Below are positions 1 through 7,622 of a stretch of DNA of 12,426 bases, piece after piece (within the stretch, counting starts at the first letter, position 1; each line of letters begins with the position of its first letter). The stretch lies in contig JAEZCV010000217.1 in NCBI GenBank assembly GCA_023429985.1, forward strand, positions 1-12,426, in the 5' to 3' direction. The translations under genes were made by a program, and so were the position numbers. The notes beneath the pieces were generated by a model. It was not told the origin of the DNA. It ran no database searches and saw nothing but the letters and a program-made list of their open reading frames with translations. Source of the stretch: Bacteroidota bacterium. GTDB lineage: Bacteria; Bacteroidota; Bacteroidia; Chitinophagales; Chitinophagaceae.

Positions 1-35
1 CCATAGGAATAATGAGAAAATTGGGAAATAAGTGC

Positions 36-53
36 ACCTGCCGGCAGGCAGGT
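36..53. repeat. GC-rich hairpin (CCTGCC/GGCAGG core)
   Basis: Bases 36-42 (ACCTGCC) pair with 47-53 (GGCAGGT) around a four-base loop. An alternative register is the perfect 12-bp palindrome at 37-48. It is much richer in GC than its surroundings and has no T-run directly beside it on either strand, so it does not look like a classical terminator. The same CCTGCC/GGCAGG core forms the terminator stem at 7574-7591, which suggests a dispersed short repeat family in this genome. That family is an inference from only two copies. Confidence 0.5.
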
Positions 54-118
54 TGGGAACAAAAAAAACTGTTTGTTACAGTCAGGTTGGAAAATTAAAT
101 ATAGAAATTACCATCACG

Positions 119-158
119 CTAAACAGCTAAACGACTAAACAACTAAACAACTAAAAAC
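119..158. repeat. 8-bp tandem array, about five copies of CTAAACAA
   Basis: Five consecutive octamers starting at 119, 127, 135, 143 and 151 read CTAAACAG, CTAAACGA, CTAAACAA, CTAAACAA and CTAAAAAC. Because the unit is not a multiple of three, its TAA (plus strand) and TAG (minus strand) stops fall in all three frames. The array lies just downstream of the 3' end of arfB, so an arfB transcript would probably run into it. The remainder of bases 1-163 shows no gene; there is only an 8-bp direct repeat CAGGTTGG at 49-56 (overlapping the hairpin) and 83-90. Confidence 0.7.
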
Positions 159-163
159 TCCCC

Positions 164-565
164 TCACACATCTCCCGGCCTTAATTTCTGTCTCGCCTGC
201 TTTTTTTGTGAAGCAATTCTTTTTGACTCAAGCCGCCTTTCCTTCACCTTCTTTCCCGGCTTCGTTGCAATGCGCAATTTCTTTTTATGTAAGGCAGCGC
301 TCACCAGCTGGTGAATTTTTTTGATGGCTTCTTCCTTATTGGCAAGTTGTGTGCGGTGCATTTGCGCCTTCACTACTAACTGGCCTTCCTTATTGATACG
401 GTTGGAAAGCTTTTCCATCAACACTAACTTTTGCTCTTCATTCAAAGCCTGCGAAGCTTCAATATTTAAAAAGGCTATCACCGCGGTTTCAACCTTGTTT
501 ACGTTTTGCCCACCCTTACCACCGCTCCTGGTAGTCTGTATCTGTATTTCATTACTTAACTCCAC
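164..565 (-). CDS. arfB: Alternative ribosome-rescue factor B (peptidyl-tRNA hydrolase ArfB)
   Basis: This is a release-factor-like protein that hydrolyses peptidyl-tRNA on stalled ribosomes without needing a stop codon. The catalytic GGQ lies in the segment RSGGKGGQNVNKVET near residues 15-29, in the context expected of RF-1-like domains. The C-terminus is strongly basic (KKKLRIATKPGKKVKERRLESKR in two pieces), as in ArfB, where such a tail occupies the mRNA entry channel. I chose GTG at 565, giving 133 residues. That matches the usual ArfB length of about 140 and starts just before the conserved domain. The frame stays open to a GTG at 694, but the added stretch comes from a purine-rich low-complexity tract and looks untranslated. 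A promoter-like pair at 581-609 fits the 565 start. The domain lacks the codon-recognition domain of full release factors. Confidence 0.9.
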   Translation of the reverse strand: MELSNEIQIQTTRSGGKGGQNVNKVETAVIAFLNIEASQALNEEQKLVLMEKLSNRINKEGQLVVKAQMHRTQLANKEEAIKKIHQLVSAALHKKKLRIATKPGKKVKERRLESKRIASQKKQARQKLRPGDV

Positions 566-580
566 AACTAAAAATTGATA

Positions 581-609
581 TAAAATTAATGATCCCTGAC
601 TGTGCTCAA
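581..609 (-). promoter_or_regulatory. Putative Bacteroidota-type promoter of arfB
   Basis: On the minus strand TTG (607-609) is followed after 18 bases by TAATTTTA (581-588). This resembles the TTG / TAnnTTTG pair of the major sigma factor of Bacteroidota, with one mismatch in the downstream box. Transcription would begin near 574, leaving a short leader before the GTG at 565. If correct, this excludes the upstream GTG at 694 as the start. Confidence 0.4.
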
Positions 610-642
610 TAAATTTCCTCCCCGCCAAATCTTTTGATCTTG

Positions 643-696
643 ATCTCTTTCTCGCTCTCCACTCCCGCTCTCCGCACTTCTCCTCCGCTCTCACTC
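643..696. repeat. Polypyrimidine (minus strand polypurine) low-complexity tract
   Basis: Of about 54 bases, only around eight are purines on the plus strand. CGCTCTCC occurs at 653-660 and 666-673, and CGCTCTCA at 686-693, so the tract is a degenerate short repeat. It lies between arfB and the cytochrome gene. It is open in the arfB frame and would encode a run of Arg, Glu and Ser, which can mislead gene callers into a longer arfB. No function is evident. Confidence 0.5.
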
Positions 697-749
697 TAAT
701 TTTAACAGCTGTCGCCCAAATAATTTTTTAGTTTAGTAAAAATTTCAAC

Positions 750-1784
750 TTGCGTAAAGGAATCGTAATAATTGTTTTACTCATCGCTTCTGCAACCACT
801 TCCATCTTATTTGAAAGTTGCCGCAAAACTGGTCCGCTCCCCGGAACACCTATAGCATTTGAAATTCCTCATGGGTTTCCTCAACCCGTGTATGATTTCA
901 TCAATAACCCTACCACTGAAGAAGGTTTTCAACTAGGCAGGAAACTTTTTTATGAAGGGCGTCTTTCGCTCGATAACAACTTCCCCTGCTCTTCCTGTCA
1001 CCAGCAGTTAGCTTCTTTCACAACTTACGATCACGACCGCAGTCATGGCTATAATCATTCACACACCTTAAGAAATGCACCCGCTCTTTCCAACCTTGCC
1101 TGGTACCCTGCTTTCAGGCAGGATGGCAGCGGAAAATCACTGGAAGAAGTTTCTTATGCGCACATCACTGCTTACGACGAAATGGCGGAAACCTTTCCTT
1201 CCATCATTTCAAAACTTGAAAAAGATGTTACCTACCGCAAAATGTTTCGCGATGCTTTTGGCAATTCAGAAATTACCGGCGACAAAATTTTAAATGCGCT
1301 CACCCAGTTCATGGTGAACATGGTCTCTGCCAATTCGCGTTACGACCAAATGAAAAGGGGTGAAATCAATTTTAATCCCCAGGAAGAACATGGCTACCAG
1401 GTTTTCCAGGCAAAATGTGCTACCTGCCATACCGAACCTTTGTTTACCGATTTCAGTTATAGAAATACAGGCATCCCGGTTGACGATCATTTAAAAGATA
1501 AAGGAAGAATGCTTTTTACCGGCAACCCTGCCGACTCCTTAAAGTTCCGCGTTCCCAGTCTCAGGAATGTAGACTATTCCTCCTACTATGCTCACGATGG
1601 AAGATTCAGTGTTTTTCGCATGATGATCAAACATTATCGTACAGGAGTTGTTCCCGGACCTAATGTTGATCCACTTGTAATGAACGGAATCATGCTTACA
1701 AACGAAGAAGAAGATAACCTGGTGCATTTTCTACGTACACTTTCCGATGATGAATACAGAAATAATCCGAGGTTTGGAGAATAA
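750..1784 (+). CDS. Di-haem cytochrome c peroxidase/MauG-family lipoprotein
   Basis: Two c-type haem sites, CSSCH at residues 80-84 and CATCH at 213-217, occur in the spacing typical of the CcpA/MauG family. The family includes bacterial peroxidases that reduce H2O2 and enzymes that oxidise protein or peptide residues; the sequence does not decide between them. Other family landmarks are LRNAPALSNLAW (residues 108-118) after the first haem and VPSLRN...AHDGRF after the second. The TTG start gives a hydrophobic N-terminus (residues 4-20) ending in FESC with Cys24. This is a plausible though imperfect lipobox, so the protein is probably a lipid-anchored periplasmic protein. No ATG lies near the start. 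The usual WDG-type motif after the first haem reads RQDG here (residues 123-126). The gene stands alone: arfB diverges on the left and the flippase follows after 50 bases. Family is secure, substrate unknown. Confidence 0.88.
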   Translation: MRKGIVIIVLLIASATTSILFESCRKTGPLPGTPIAFEIPHGFPQPVYDFINNPTTEEGFQLGRKLFYEGRLSLDNNFPCSSCHQQLASFTTYDHDRSHGYNHSHTLRNAPALSNLAWYPAFRQDGSGKSLEEVSYAHITAYDEMAETFPSIISKLEKDVTYRKMFRDAFGNSEITGDKILNALTQFMVNMVSANSRYDQMKRGEINFNPQEEHGYQVFQAKCATCHTEPLFTDFSYRNTGIPVDDHLKDKGRMLFTGNPADSLKFRVPSLRNVDYSSYYAHDGRFSVFRMMIKHYRTGVVPGPNVDPLVMNGIMLTNEEEDNLVHFLRTLSDDEYRNNPRFGE

Positions 1785-1807
1785 TCGCTATTTGAAAAAT
1801 TAGCAAT

Positions 1808-1815
1808 TAAATTTG
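1808..1815 (+). promoter_or_regulatory. TAnnTTTG box upstream of the flippase gene
   Basis: TAAATTTG is a perfect match to the Bacteroidota -7 box, and lies 20 bases before the TTG start at 1835. No well-placed TTG occurs 18-21 bases upstream (the nearest, at 1792-1794, is too close), so the call rests on a single box. It suggests the flippase can be transcribed independently of the cytochrome gene. Confidence 0.35.
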
Positions 1816-1834
1816 AACCAAAATCAATATCCGT

Positions 1835-3403
1835 TTGAGTGGAATTAAAAAATTGGCAGGTCAGACAGCCGTTTATGGATTGAGTACCGTTATCGGCAGG
1901 TTTCTGAATGTATTCATCACCTTCTGGCTTACGCATGAATATGGTGGTGAAAAATTCGCCATTTTTTCCCTGGCATATGCCTATGTTACCTTCCTCAATG
2001 TAATTTTCACTTATGGATTTGAAACATCTTATTTCCGTTTTGTACAAAGACCGGAATATAAGAATGATGTTTTCAGCACCGCCTTGCTGTCCATTATTTT
2101 CACTACCATAATCTTTGGCGGATCCATGTTGTATTATTCGTCGGAGATTGCTGTGCTTTGGCGTATTCCGGATAATCCCGAATTTGTAACCTGGTTTGCG
2201 TGGATCATTGCCCTCGACACTTTAGCGGTTATTCCTTTTGCACGATTAAGACAAATGGGAAGACCAATGAAATATGCCATCATTAAAATATTAAACATTG
2301 CTATTTATGTTGGACTCACCTATTTCCTTATAGAACTGGCACCAAAGATCCTTGCCAAAGACGACAACAGTTTTGTAAGAATGATCTACAATCCGGATAT
2401 CGGCATTGCCTATACTTTCATTGCAAACCTGGTTGCCAGCGCCATTACACTTCCTCTTCTTTATAAAGAAATTCTGCAGCTGCGGCTGAATTTTAATTTC
2501 AAACTTTGGCGAGAAATGATGATATACTCATGGCCTTTACTGGTAGTTGGTTTAGGAGGAATGATCAACGAGGTTTTAAATCGCATACTTCTTGACTATC
2601 GTTTGCCTTATTCCTTCAGTGAAAACAAAAGACAGGTAGGAATATTCAATGCCAATTTTAAAGTGGCGGCACTTGTAAATATTTTCATACAGGTATTTCG
2701 ATTAGGTGCCGAACCATTTTTCTTTTCCGAAGCCGCCAAAGACGATGCAAGGAAAACCTATGCAAGGGTGATGAAGATCTTTGTAATGATCAGCTGCCTG
2801 ATCTTTCTTATTGTTTCATTATTTGGTGACACTATCTGGGGACTTCATATTATTGGAACGAAAAACCATCCTGAATATGCCGAAGGCTTTGGAGTTATCC
2901 CGGTTATTGCACTTTCCTACGTTTTCCTGGGAATTTATTACAACCTAACGGTATGGTATAAACTAACCGACAAAACAATTTACGGAGCATATATTACACT
3001 TATCGGTGCCGTTATTACCATTGCTTTAAATTATTATACTATCCCCATTTGGGGCTATTGGGGAAGCGCCTGGGCTACGCTTGCCTGTTATGGTTTTATG
3101 ATGCTGATAAGTTACTGGCAGGGACAAAAACATTATCCTATTCCTTACGCATGGAAAAAGCTTACGGGCTATATTGTTATCTCTGTTCTCATTTACCTGA
3201 TTTACCTGGGACTGCGACAGTTCGTTGATAACAAATGGATATCGATCGCTATAGGCATTATTCTCCTGGGTGCATTCTCTTACTTTCTTTCAAGAGTGGA
3301 AAGCAGAGAGCTTAGCCAGCTTCCCTACATTGGAAAATATTTCGGAAAAAGGGTAAAAGCTATTCCTGTAAACCCCGGCACTTCCGACAATATGAAAGCA
3401 TGA
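1835..3403 (+). CDS. Wzx/MATE-like polysaccharide flippase (membrane protein)
   Basis: A 522-residue polytopic membrane protein with about a dozen or more hydrophobic segments spread over residues 10-490. The N-terminus (MSGIKKLAGQTAVYGLS) and the overall pattern resemble the oligosaccharide flippases of the MOP superfamily (PST/Wzx branch), which move lipid-linked sugars across the inner membrane. A charged amphipathic stretch with GAEPFFFSEA at residues 291-300 lies about mid-protein, as in Bacteroidota members of the group. The start is TTG. A good TAnnTTTG box lies 20 bases upstream, and no better start exists. No glycosyltransferase or polymerase gene is nearby, so the substrate cannot be inferred from context. 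The C-terminal 25 residues are polar and probably cytoplasmic. The stop TGA directly abuts the stop of the convergent hydrolase gene. Family assignment is good; the carried substrate is unknown. Confidence 0.85.
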   Translation: MSGIKKLAGQTAVYGLSTVIGRFLNVFITFWLTHEYGGEKFAIFSLAYAYVTFLNVIFTYGFETSYFRFVQRPEYKNDVFSTALLSIIFTTIIFGGSMLYYSSEIAVLWRIPDNPEFVTWFAWIIALDTLAVIPFARLRQMGRPMKYAIIKILNIAIYVGLTYFLIELAPKILAKDDNSFVRMIYNPDIGIAYTFIANLVASAITLPLLYKEILQLRLNFNFKLWREMMIYSWPLLVVGLGGMINEVLNRILLDYRLPYSFSENKRQVGIFNANFKVAALVNIFIQVFRLGAEPFFFSEAAKDDARKTYARVMKIFVMISCLIFLIVSLFGDTIWGLHIIGTKNHPEYAEGFGVIPVIALSYVFLGIYYNLTVWYKLTDKTIYGAYITLIGAVITIALNYYTIPIWGYWGSAWATLACYGFMMLISYWQGQKHYPIPYAWKKLTGYIVISVLIYLIYLGLRQFVDNKWISIAIGIILLGAFSYFLSRVESRELSQLPYIGKYFGKRVKAIPVNPGTSDNMKA

Positions 3404-4045
3404 TCAGGCCTTCACAAAAGGATTCGTGCGCATTTCTTCTCCAATAGTAGTAGATGGGCCATGACCCGGATGAACAACAACTTCTTCCGGAAGATTATAC
3501 AACCTGGTTCGAATAGAATTTTCCAGTGTTTCAAAACTTCCTCCAGGCAGGTCGGTGCGGCCGATACTTCCCTGGAACAAAACATCGCCACCAATTAGAA
3601 AACCATCTTTCTCGCAATAAAAGCAAATACTTCCGGGCGAGTGTCCCGGTGTAAACAAAACTTTCATTTCATCATCCCCAATTTTCACCACATCGTTTTC
3701 CAGAAGAAAATGCAGCGGACCATCATAATTATCAAATTCCATTTGCCAGTTGCGGCTGGAAACGGGTCCAAATTCCAGCACTTTTTCTTCCAGGGGATGG
3801 AGGTGCAATTCCAGTCCGAAAGTTTTATGAACCAGGCGATTTCCGAAAATATGGTCGAAATGACAGTGGGTATTGAGGAGCAAAATGGGGTTTAACTGGT
3901 TATTCTTAATAAAATCCAGCAATTCCTGCTCTTCGGAGGCAAAATAACAACCGGGGTCTATAATACAGCAGTCCTTTTTATCGTTGTATACGAGGTAAGT
4001 ATTCTCCTGGACAGGATTGAAGGTAAAACGCTCAACAGTTAACAT
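3404..4045 (-). CDS. Metallo-beta-lactamase-fold hydrolase, glyoxalase II-like (GloC/YcbL type)
   Basis: The 213-residue protein carries the metal-binding signature of the superfamily: THCHFDH (His60, His62, Asp64, His65), TPGHSPGS (His135), GGDVLF (Asp154) and the final HPGHGPST (His195). The GRTDLPGG segment (162-169) and the ending HPGHGPST...MRTNPF resemble the compact GloC/YcbL type rather than full-length GloB, which has an added helical domain for binding glutathione thioesters. The likely role is hydrolysis of a small thioester or a related detoxification step in the cytoplasm; there is no signal peptide. The ATG at 4045 starts the fold with MLTVERFTFNPVQENTYLV, as expected. It is divergent from the large envelope gene, with 76 bases between them, and convergent with the flippase with no spacer. 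All ligands are present, so it should be active; the true substrate is unproven. Confidence 0.9.
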   Translation of the reverse strand: MLTVERFTFNPVQENTYLVYNDKKDCCIIDPGCYFASEEQELLDFIKNNQLNPILLLNTHCHFDHIFGNRLVHKTFGLELHLHPLEEKVLEFGPVSSRNWQMEFDNYDGPLHFLLENDVVKIGDDEMKVLFTPGHSPGSICFYCEKDGFLIGGDVLFQGSIGRTDLPGGSFETLENSIRTRLYNLPEEVVVHPGHGPSTTIGEEMRTNPFVKA

Positions 4046-4121
4046 GCAGGTTTTTTGTATTTTACATGCAATTTACTATCAATAGCCCGGAGCTATATTA
4101 ATTCTGAAATCACACAATTAT

Positions 4122-7100
4122 ATGACTAAGTGGATAGGCCGTCTGGCCATGGTTAGTTTTTTGTTTTTGACATTCAATAACCAGTTACATTCTCAGGTGA
4201 ATGCAGTTGAATTCGGGAAGAACCGGGTACAGTATCAAAAATTCCAATGGAAATATTACCAGACAGATAATTTCAATACCTATTTCAGCCAGGATGGGCT
4301 CGAGCTTGGAAAATGGGTAGCACAGGTGGCGGAAAAAGAATTGCCTCAACTGGAGGAATTCCTTGAATATGGTTTGCAAAGAAGGGCCAACCTGGTTGTG
4401 TATAACAGTTTCGATGAAATGCAGCAATCCAACATCGGACTGGGAATTGACTGGCAGGGAAACGGAGGCGTAACCCGGCTGGTTAACAATAAGGCCATGA
4501 TGTATTTCGATGGCAACCATGAAAATCTTCGTTTACAGATACGCCAGAATATAGCAGGAATTCTGCTTGCCAACCAGTTGTTTGGCGATGACCTGGGCGA
4601 ATTTGCAGCCAACCAAACTTTATTGGACCTACCCAAATGGCTTACCGATGGATATATTTTATATGCCGCGCAGGAATGGAGCACCGACCTTGACGACCAG
4701 TTAAAGAATGCCCTTCTTGGAGGCAGCTATCGTAATTTTTACCAGCTGGCATTTGAAAAGCCCAACCTGGCAGGACATGCTTTCTGGTATTATTTCGGGA
4801 ATAAATTCGGACGCGCCAAAACAACCTACCTTCTTTACCTTTCGCGCATTTACCGGAATCTTAATACAGCCACACAAAGAATTGCGCAAAAGAAGTTCAA
4901 GGACATATTGAAAGATTTTATGACCGACATGTCGAATATGTACTATAAGGATATCAGGGGTAGAAGACTGATGCCTAAGGGACAGCTTTCGGTAACAGAG
5001 GAAATTGGCAGAAAAGATTTCATTCGTTTCAATGCCAATCCAACACCAAGAAGTTTTGCTTATGCTGTTGTTGAATTCAAACAGGGAAAATACAGCGTTG
5101 TTTTAAGACCCAATTTTGTTGACCGCAAAGTATTGCTTGAATATGGTACAAGGTCAAGGGAAGATGAGATCAATCCCAACTATCCTATTCTTGCCTGGGA
5201 TGGTAAAGGAACCAGGCTGGCAGTTGTTTATAATGAAAAAGGAAAGACAAAGCTTTTTGTTTACGATGCCATCAACAGAATTAAAGTGGTGAACCACGAA
5301 TTAACAATGTTCACCCAGGTGCAGGATATGAAATATATGCTGGATGCCAATACACTTATTTTTAGTGCGGTAAAAAGTGGACAGACAGATATTTTTGTTT
5401 ACAAGATAGACAGGCAAACAGTAACGCAGATCACCGATGATGTTTACGACGACCTTGATGCATCTTTTGTAGCATTTCCCGGCAAAACAGGAATTATATT
5501 TTCCAGCAACAGGCCATCGGGAACAGCTCCCGATGCAGATACGGCAGTTTCAAAAAATCCTTACAATATTTTTCTTGTAGATAACTGGAATGAAACTGAT
5601 TTCAAACAAATTTCACAGCTTACAAATGTAAAATTTGGAAATGCAAGGTTTCCATCTCAATACAATACCTCGCATTTTACATTTGTAAGTGATGAAAATG
5701 GGATCAATAACAGGTATGCAGGCTTCTTTCGTTCGGAAAGAGCAGGACTTGATACACTTGTTTTTATTGGTGATGAAGTATTGAGAAATCCACCGATTGA
5801 ACAGGTTGACAGTGTTTTACAGGAATGGGGCAAGACAGACATAGATTCCGTAGGATTCTTTTCTTTCACCAATGACTCCACTTATGTTTTTCCGCTTACC
5901 AATTACCAGTCGGGTTTACTAGAAACCAGAACGGCCGGAGATAATTCACTTGTAAGTGAAGTAACCAGGCAGGGAGATTATAAATTCCTTTACCGTTTAC
6001 GTGTAGACGAAAATACTTTGCGCAGAAGAAATGTAACGGCCAAGCCTACGGAATATATGAAAACCCAAAGGGACAGGGCGCGCATTGTAAGCGGAAGAAA
6101 TGAAACAGAGCCTCAAACCCAGGATAGTTCGGGAAGAGATGATAATTTTTTCCAGAACGAATTTCAGAACGAACAGGATACAGGTTCCCGCGTAGGCCAG
6201 GTTTTCGAATCAACAGAAATTGAAGCCCAGCCGGTATTGCAAAATGCAAAACTCTATGAATACCGCCCGCCGAAATTCTTCAACGATTATATTGTTGCGG
6301 GCATGAACAATAATGTTTTTGCAGTAAATAAATACCAGCCCTACCAGGGTGGTATGGGACCTATTGATCCTGCCAATGGAAGTGATCTTAATGGTCTGAT
6401 CAGAATGGGAACGGTTGACCTTTTTGAAGACATAAAAATTTCCGGCGGACTTCGCATTGCTCCCAACCTTAGAGATAATGATGTATTGTTTGAATATACC
6501 AACCTGAAAAAACGTTTGGACTGGGGCTTTACTTATTTCCGCAGCCGTAAAGAACAGCAGGTAGATACTTCTTATGGAAGAGACAGGAACCAGTTTGCAT
6601 GGCCATTTGTAAAACAATTATCCAACTATTACCTGGCACGCTTAAGCTACCCCTTCAACAGGGTGAAAAGTTTAAGAATGACGATAGGTCCGCGCTTCGA
6701 CAGGTATGTTTTTTCATCTCTCAATGTGAATGAGCTGAAAACACCAGATATGCGCAGAACCTATGGACAGTTAACCATGGAATATGTGCACGACAATACC
6801 ATTAACCCTACATTGAACATCTGGAAAGGTTTAAGATGGAAAGCATATTTCGACTGGTTCACCCAATTAAATGAAGTGAGAAATACAGATGGCAAATACC
6901 TGTTCAATGCAGGATTCGACGCACGCCATTACCTGCCTATTTATAAAAATATCATCTGGGCATTGCGTGCGGCAGGAGATTTTTCCTGGGGCAACCAGAA
7001 AGTTGTTTACTATTTGGGGGGAGTTGACGGATGGCTCAAGATCAGGGAGAATACTAAAGTAGATCAAAATACAGGCGAAGTAAGTTATCGTTATTTCGAT

Positions 7101-7553
7101 CCAAATAATACACCAGACCCTGATGGTGATTATGTTTACCAGGCACTGGCAGTTAACCTGAGAGGTTTCAAACAAAATGTTGCCAATGGAAATAATAATG
7201 TTGTTATAAACAGTGAAGTAAGAATGCCGGTGTTTGCAACACTTTTACAAAGGCCAATTAATAATGCTTTTTTAAGAAACTTCCAGCTGGTGCAGTTCAT
7301 TGACCTTGGAACAGCGTGGAACGGTGCATACGATCAGTTTGAAAGACCTTCGGTGCGCTATACCGATCCGCAGAATCCTACCGTTACCGTTAAGGTAAAA
7401 GCCGGTGGTATTGGTCCGCTTGCAGGCGGTTATGGTTTTGGTGCACGCAGTACCCTTCTGGGATATTTTGTAAAGTTTGATGTTGCCTGGGAAATGAATG
7501 GTTTCTTCAGAGGAAAACCAATGACTTACCTGGCATTAGGACTTGATTTTTAA
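4122..7553 (+). CDS. Large envelope protein: gluzincin-like remnant, TolB-like propeller and Omp85-like barrel
   Basis: The protein has 1143 residues. A signal peptide (about 1-24, ending QLHS) implies export. Residues about 35-280 resemble gluzincin peptidases of the peptidase-MA type. PKWLTDG at 171-177 sits where such enzymes have P-x-W-[LF]-x-E-G, but the HExxH helix expected some 30 residues earlier reads RQNIA (141-145), so the zinc site appears lost. Residues about 340-545 contain at least four WD40/PD40-like blades, for example GTRLAVVY, NTLIFSAV..TDIFVY, GIIFSSNRP and HFTFVSDENG. A polar linker (about 640-700) leads to a beta-rich C-terminal third with LRGF at 1013-1016, VVINSEVRMPVF, FIDLGTAW and a terminal Phe. 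These are hallmarks of Omp85/surface-antigen barrels and of outer-membrane insertion. The likely location is the outer membrane with periplasmic domains. The role is unknown. It stands alone on its strand between a divergent hydrolase and a terminator. Confidence 0.8.
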   Translation: MTKWIGRLAMVSFLFLTFNNQLHSQVNAVEFGKNRVQYQKFQWKYYQTDNFNTYFSQDGLELGKWVAQVAEKELPQLEEFLEYGLQRRANLVVYNSFDEMQQSNIGLGIDWQGNGGVTRLVNNKAMMYFDGNHENLRLQIRQNIAGILLANQLFGDDLGEFAANQTLLDLPKWLTDGYILYAAQEWSTDLDDQLKNALLGGSYRNFYQLAFEKPNLAGHAFWYYFGNKFGRAKTTYLLYLSRIYRNLNTATQRIAQKKFKDILKDFMTDMSNMYYKDIRGRRLMPKGQLSVTEEIGRKDFIRFNANPTPRSFAYAVVEFKQGKYSVVLRPNFVDRKVLLEYGTRSREDEINPNYPILAWDGKGTRLAVVYNEKGKTKLFVYDAINRIKVVNHELTMFTQVQDMKYMLDANTLIFSAVKSGQTDIFVYKIDRQTVTQITDDVYDDLDASFVAFPGKTGIIFSSNRPSGTAPDADTAVSKNPYNIFLVDNWNETDFKQISQLTNVKFGNARFPSQYNTSHFTFVSDENGINNRYAGFFRSERAGLDTLVFIGDEVLRNPPIEQVDSVLQEWGKTDIDSVGFFSFTNDSTYVFPLTNYQSGLLETRTAGDNSLVSEVTRQGDYKFLYRLRVDENTLRRRNVTAKPTEYMKTQRDRARIVSGRNETEPQTQDSSGRDDNFFQNEFQNEQDTGSRVGQVFESTEIEAQPVLQNAKLYEYRPPKFFNDYIVAGMNNNVFAVNKYQPYQGGMGPIDPANGSDLNGLIRMGTVDLFEDIKISGGLRIAPNLRDNDVLFEYTNLKKRLDWGFTYFRSRKEQQVDTSYGRDRNQFAWPFVKQLSNYYLARLSYPFNRVKSLRMTIGPRFDRYVFSSLNVNELKTPDMRRTYGQLTMEYVHDNTINPTLNIWKGLRWKAYFDWFTQLNEVRNTDGKYLFNAGFDARHYLPIYKNIIWALRAAGDFSWGNQKVVYYLGGVDGWLKIRENTKVDQNTGEVSYRYFDPNNTPDPDGDYVYQALAVNLRGFKQNVANGNNNVVINSEVRMPVFATLLQRPINNAFLRNFQLVQFIDLGTAWNGAYDQFERPSVRYTDPQNPTVTVKVKAGGIGPLAGGYGFGARSTLLGYFVKFDVAWEMNGFFRGKPMTYLALGLDF

Positions 7554-7568
7554 TTTTGTTTCATATTG

Positions 7569-7597
7569 AAAAAGCCTGCCAACCGGCAGGCTTTTTT
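7569..7597. terminator. Bidirectional intrinsic terminator
   Basis: GCCTGCC (7574-7580) pairs with GGCAGGC (7585-7591) around the loop AACC. Five A residues flank it on the left and six T residues on the right, so it works as a stem plus U-tract on either strand. It lies between the convergent ends of the large envelope gene (stop at 7553) and the DUF1361 gene (stop at 7623) and should serve both transcripts. Confidence 0.9.
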
Positions 7598-7622
7598 GTT
7601 TTCGAAAAGGGATAGCGTTATT

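Noticed and set aside
68..82. Short inverted repeat ACTGT-N5-ACAGT
   Set aside because: A 5-bp stem of modest stability next to an A-run; not distinguishable from chance and not placed as a terminator for any gene.
566..694. N-terminal extension of arfB to a GTG at 694
   Set aside because: It is encoded by a low-complexity purine tract, exceeds the normal family length, and spans the likely promoter.
1634..2047. Minus-strand open frame of 137 codons
   Set aside because: It runs antisense across the cytochrome 3' end and flippase 5' end, with no recognisable domain.
6210..6617. Minus-strand open frame of 135 codons
   Set aside because: It lies wholly antisense to the linker and barrel of the large envelope gene and shows no family features.
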